From Zasmidium citrigriseum (Eukaryota; Ascomycota; Dothideomycetes; Mycosphaerellales; Mycosphaerellaceae), in NCBI GenBank assembly GCA_002786025.1, contig NHNW01000012.1, forward strand, positions 744,001-808,000: DNA of 64,000 bases. Direction: 5' to 3'. A program made the translations under genes and the position numbers. A model generated the notes under the pieces. The model was not told the origin of the DNA and made no database searches. It saw nothing but the letters and a program-made list of their open reading frames with translations. This document shows, piece after piece, positions 61,776 to 64,000 of this stretch. Each line of letters begins with the position of its first letter. Within the stretch, counting starts at the first letter, position 1.

Positions 61776-63503
61776 CTACTCGATCCGTTGGAAGTTCAAC
61801 ATGAGTCTGTTACCCTTGGGACCAGCAGTATAGCCTTCATCCTGCTCGATTTCTCCGCCATCGGCAATGCTGGTGGTGAAGTTGGTGTATATGGCGGCGA
61901 TTACGAGCTTCATGGCTGAGGACTGTCAGCACCGCTTTCTATCTGGCCTTCGGTCGGGGAGACTTACAATTGGTAGCGAAGTTGTTCCCAAGGCACATCA
62001 TTGCTACTCACGAGTCAGCAGCTTCCTCAAACGCCCAAGGTGCATCAACATACCTCCACTACTCCATGCCCAAAACCATCGATTCATCTCCTTGGTCTGC
62101 TCATCAGAAGCCTCCAGCCATCGATGCGGGTTCCAATTCTCAGGATCTGGAAACACGTCCGGGTTCCGATGAAGGATATGCGCAGAAGAGTGAACTTTGA
62201 CATTCGGCGGAATGTTCTCGTAGCCTGCAAGACTGCATCCCAGAGCCGGCGTGAGTCGAACCTGTCCACCTGGTACAGCAGGCCAACGTCGAAGCGTCTC
62301 TTGTAAGATGGCGCCGAGCAGCGGAATACTGTCGACCGCCTTCAGGTCAGGCAGCTCGACTCCTTCTTCAGAAGGGAACTTCAGCGGTGGATCGAGCTGA
62401 AGGAGGTCTTCTCTGAGTTTCTTCTGCAGCTCGGGATGTCGCGAGAGTTCGTAGAATACGAAGGACAAGGTATCGCCACTTGTCTCCATGGCCGCTGCAC
62501 TGTGGTCCATCATCTCACTTGCGAGTTCCCAACGATATGGATAGTCCTTGGTGCCAGAGCTCGCTTTGTCTTCGTCTGTCTTCCGCAAAGCAGCTCGTTC
62601 TGCGGCGTAGATAATCGGCTCATATCCCGACTTGACATCCTCTCCAGAGACCAACATCTCCTCTGCCTGGCCACACTTCCCCAAAATCCAGTCCAACACC
62701 TCTTCACCCGCGTTCGAGACACCCTTGGGAACAACATTCACCCCAACCCTCTTCAGACCGTTCAACAGCCTCTCGAATTGATCCAACCAAAAATACCACT
62801 CCCTCCTCCCAAAGAAAGCACCCATATACCAATCCCTCTCCCCTGCATCCAGTAGAAACTTCGATCCCAGATCCAGCCCAAATTGAAACGTCATGAATGA
62901 GTCCATGGCGTATGCGTAGCTCAGCTTGAACATACAAACCGGCGTGCCGGCTTCCGCACACTGGGACAGTTGTGGTAGGAGACGATCAAAGAGGACGCTT
63001 CGAGAGGTTACGCGGAGGGCTGAGGAGGTCATGACGTTGGATTTGGAGTAGACTTGGGAGAGCATTCGACGGCGGAGGCCGTGGTCTTTGGGGTTGGTCA
63101 TGCAGAGGAGGTTGGGGGTCCTGTTCAAGTCTCTTCAGCAGCTGGTGTTGTCGATGGGTGACAAGGGGTGGACGTACCCATAATTCTCAAATCTCCTGAT
63201 ATAAAATGTGTCTTTCGCCCATCCACCGCCGTAGATCGTCTTTAGCCCTCCCTCGTAACAGTTGACGCTGAGCTCATTCGGCGCCAATCGTACGATTGGA
63301 CCAAGTCTTTTGTGGAGGTCCAACAGAGTTTGATTCTCGATATTTCGCCATCTGATGGAGAGGATCCAAAGGTTCGTGATACGGGCCCAAACGTTCGCGG
63401 CAGGAACTTTGGAAAGGGGAGATAGAAAGAAGGGAACGATGAGGAATTGCCAGAGGCAAAGGAGGAAAGCCGATGAAGTGATGAGATAGATGCTGGCTGC
63501 CAT
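61776..63503 (-). CDS. Cytochrome P450 with unusual heme-binding loop
   Basis: 522-aa membrane-bound monooxygenase. Exons 63503-63178, 63120-62054, 62003-61968 and 61915-61776; introns of 57, 50 and 52 nt. Residues 4-30 form the N-terminal ER anchor. The I-helix has AAMETS (consensus AGxDT[ST]), the K-helix ETLRR, and the PERF region NPHRW. The heme loop, joined across the third junction, reads WSSGAMMCLG with the ligand at C468. The usual G-x-R-x-C arginine is methionine (M466), and the second Gly is Ala. All introns are needed to reach the end, and every junction is in frame. The substrate is unknown. It lies tail to tail with the Zn2Cys6 gene. Confidence 0.88.
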
Positions 63504-63844
63504 GATCGTAGTTTCCTGCTTCTGTGATCTTCAAGTCTTCAAGCATCGAGTGATATCTGTTCAATCTTTTATCAACATCGACAACGACATGCGTCCTTCG
63601 TCAGCGGCGACAACCACACAGCCTCGTCCTCGACTCTTTGGCATGATAGCCTGTAGTCGTCGCTTCCAGCAATCATGTACGACTTCGAGATAGAAGATGG
63701 TCCACTGCCCATCGCCACGAGCTAGCTTGCTCGGGTAGCTGTTTACGAACCTGCATGTGCATCACTAGCTCTTCTCGGGTCGAGAGCTTCGTTCGCGAGG
63801 GTTGCCAATGATCTCAAGGCAGATACTTTCGCAATCGAACATGC
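63504..63844. other. Promoter of the P450 gene
   Basis: 341 bp between the P450 start and the stop of the next minus-strand gene. No coding sequence, repeat or RNA gene is visible. Confidence 0.4.
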
Positions 63845-64000
63845 TCAAGGCTGGTTATTGACATTGTTACCCCATTGCATCCAACTCTGATCAACGGGGA
63901 CCGGCTGCCACCAATCCATCTGTTCCATGCTCTCGGCGAAATTCGCAGCTTCAGACAACTCCCCAGGAAATGACTCCCACATCATGCCATCCCAGAACTC
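63845..64000 (-). CDS. C-terminal end of a gene cut by the window edge
   Basis: The minus-strand frame is open from the window edge to TGA at 63845-63847 and encodes 51 residues (ending WMQWGNNVNNQP). The composition is rich in Trp, Met and acidic residues (FWDGMMWESFPGELSEA, then MEQMDWW). Such acidic-aromatic tails are common at the end of fungal Zn2Cys6 regulators, where they may act in activation, but no domain is inside the window. Codon use is coding-like and no stop interrupts it. It would be the gene upstream of, and in tandem with, the P450. Confidence 0.55.
   Translation of the reverse strand, partial: EFWDGMMWESFPGELSEAANFAESMEQMDWWQPVPVDQSWMQWGNNVNNQP

Overview
This is a nuclear contig from a filamentous ascomycete. 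The evidence is an actin gene of 375 codons split by five short introns, spliceosomal introns mostly of 48-57 nt with GTAHGT-type donors and CTAAC/CTGAC branch points, a Zn2Cys6 regulator, fungal-type EDE1, FES1, NEO1, SEC16 and LAA1 orthologues, and secreted GH16 and GH55 glucanases. Gene style suggests Dothideomycetes (Capnodiales/Mycosphaerellales), but this is an inference from architecture, not a phylogenetic placement. No bacterial, viral or transposase genes, CRISPR arrays or confident tRNA genes are visible.

Layout. 0.6-3.3 kb: a C2H2 transcription factor (-), followed by about 3.5 kb without a gene. 6.8-10.4 kb: a CDC25-type Ras GEF. 11.6-13.0 kb: a membrane-anchored GH16 protein whose frame continues after an in-frame TAG. 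13.4-14.2 kb: a small three-exon orphan. 14.5-15.4 kb: two copies of a structured, Pol III-like repeat. 16-46 kb: a dense housekeeping block with many trafficking and cytoskeleton genes: EDE1, a TDA3-like FAD oxidoreductase, actin, FES1, NEO1, SEC16, a 2EXR-like protein, an MFS transporter and LAA1. 46.5-49.4 kb: a mitochondrial TACO1/YebC protein, an MDR oxidoreductase and a second 2EXR-like protein. 50-52 kb: a large orphan membrane protein followed by a degenerate 17-bp satellite. 53.2-55.6 kb: a secreted GH55 glucanase. 57.6-64 kb: a PLP aminotransferase, a Zn2Cys6 regulator, a cytochrome P450 and the 3' end of another gene cut by the right edge; these may form a small co-regulated metabolic group.

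Exon borders were assigned by hand from splice signals and by keeping the reading frame. Protein lengths are from those models. The most notable unexplained signals are the covarying two-copy element at 14.5-15.4 kb, the CATGTGA-rich satellite at 52.1-52.4 kb, coding-like extensions after in-frame stops in two genes, a P450 whose conserved heme-loop arginine is methionine, and abrupt switches of strand composition inside several genes.
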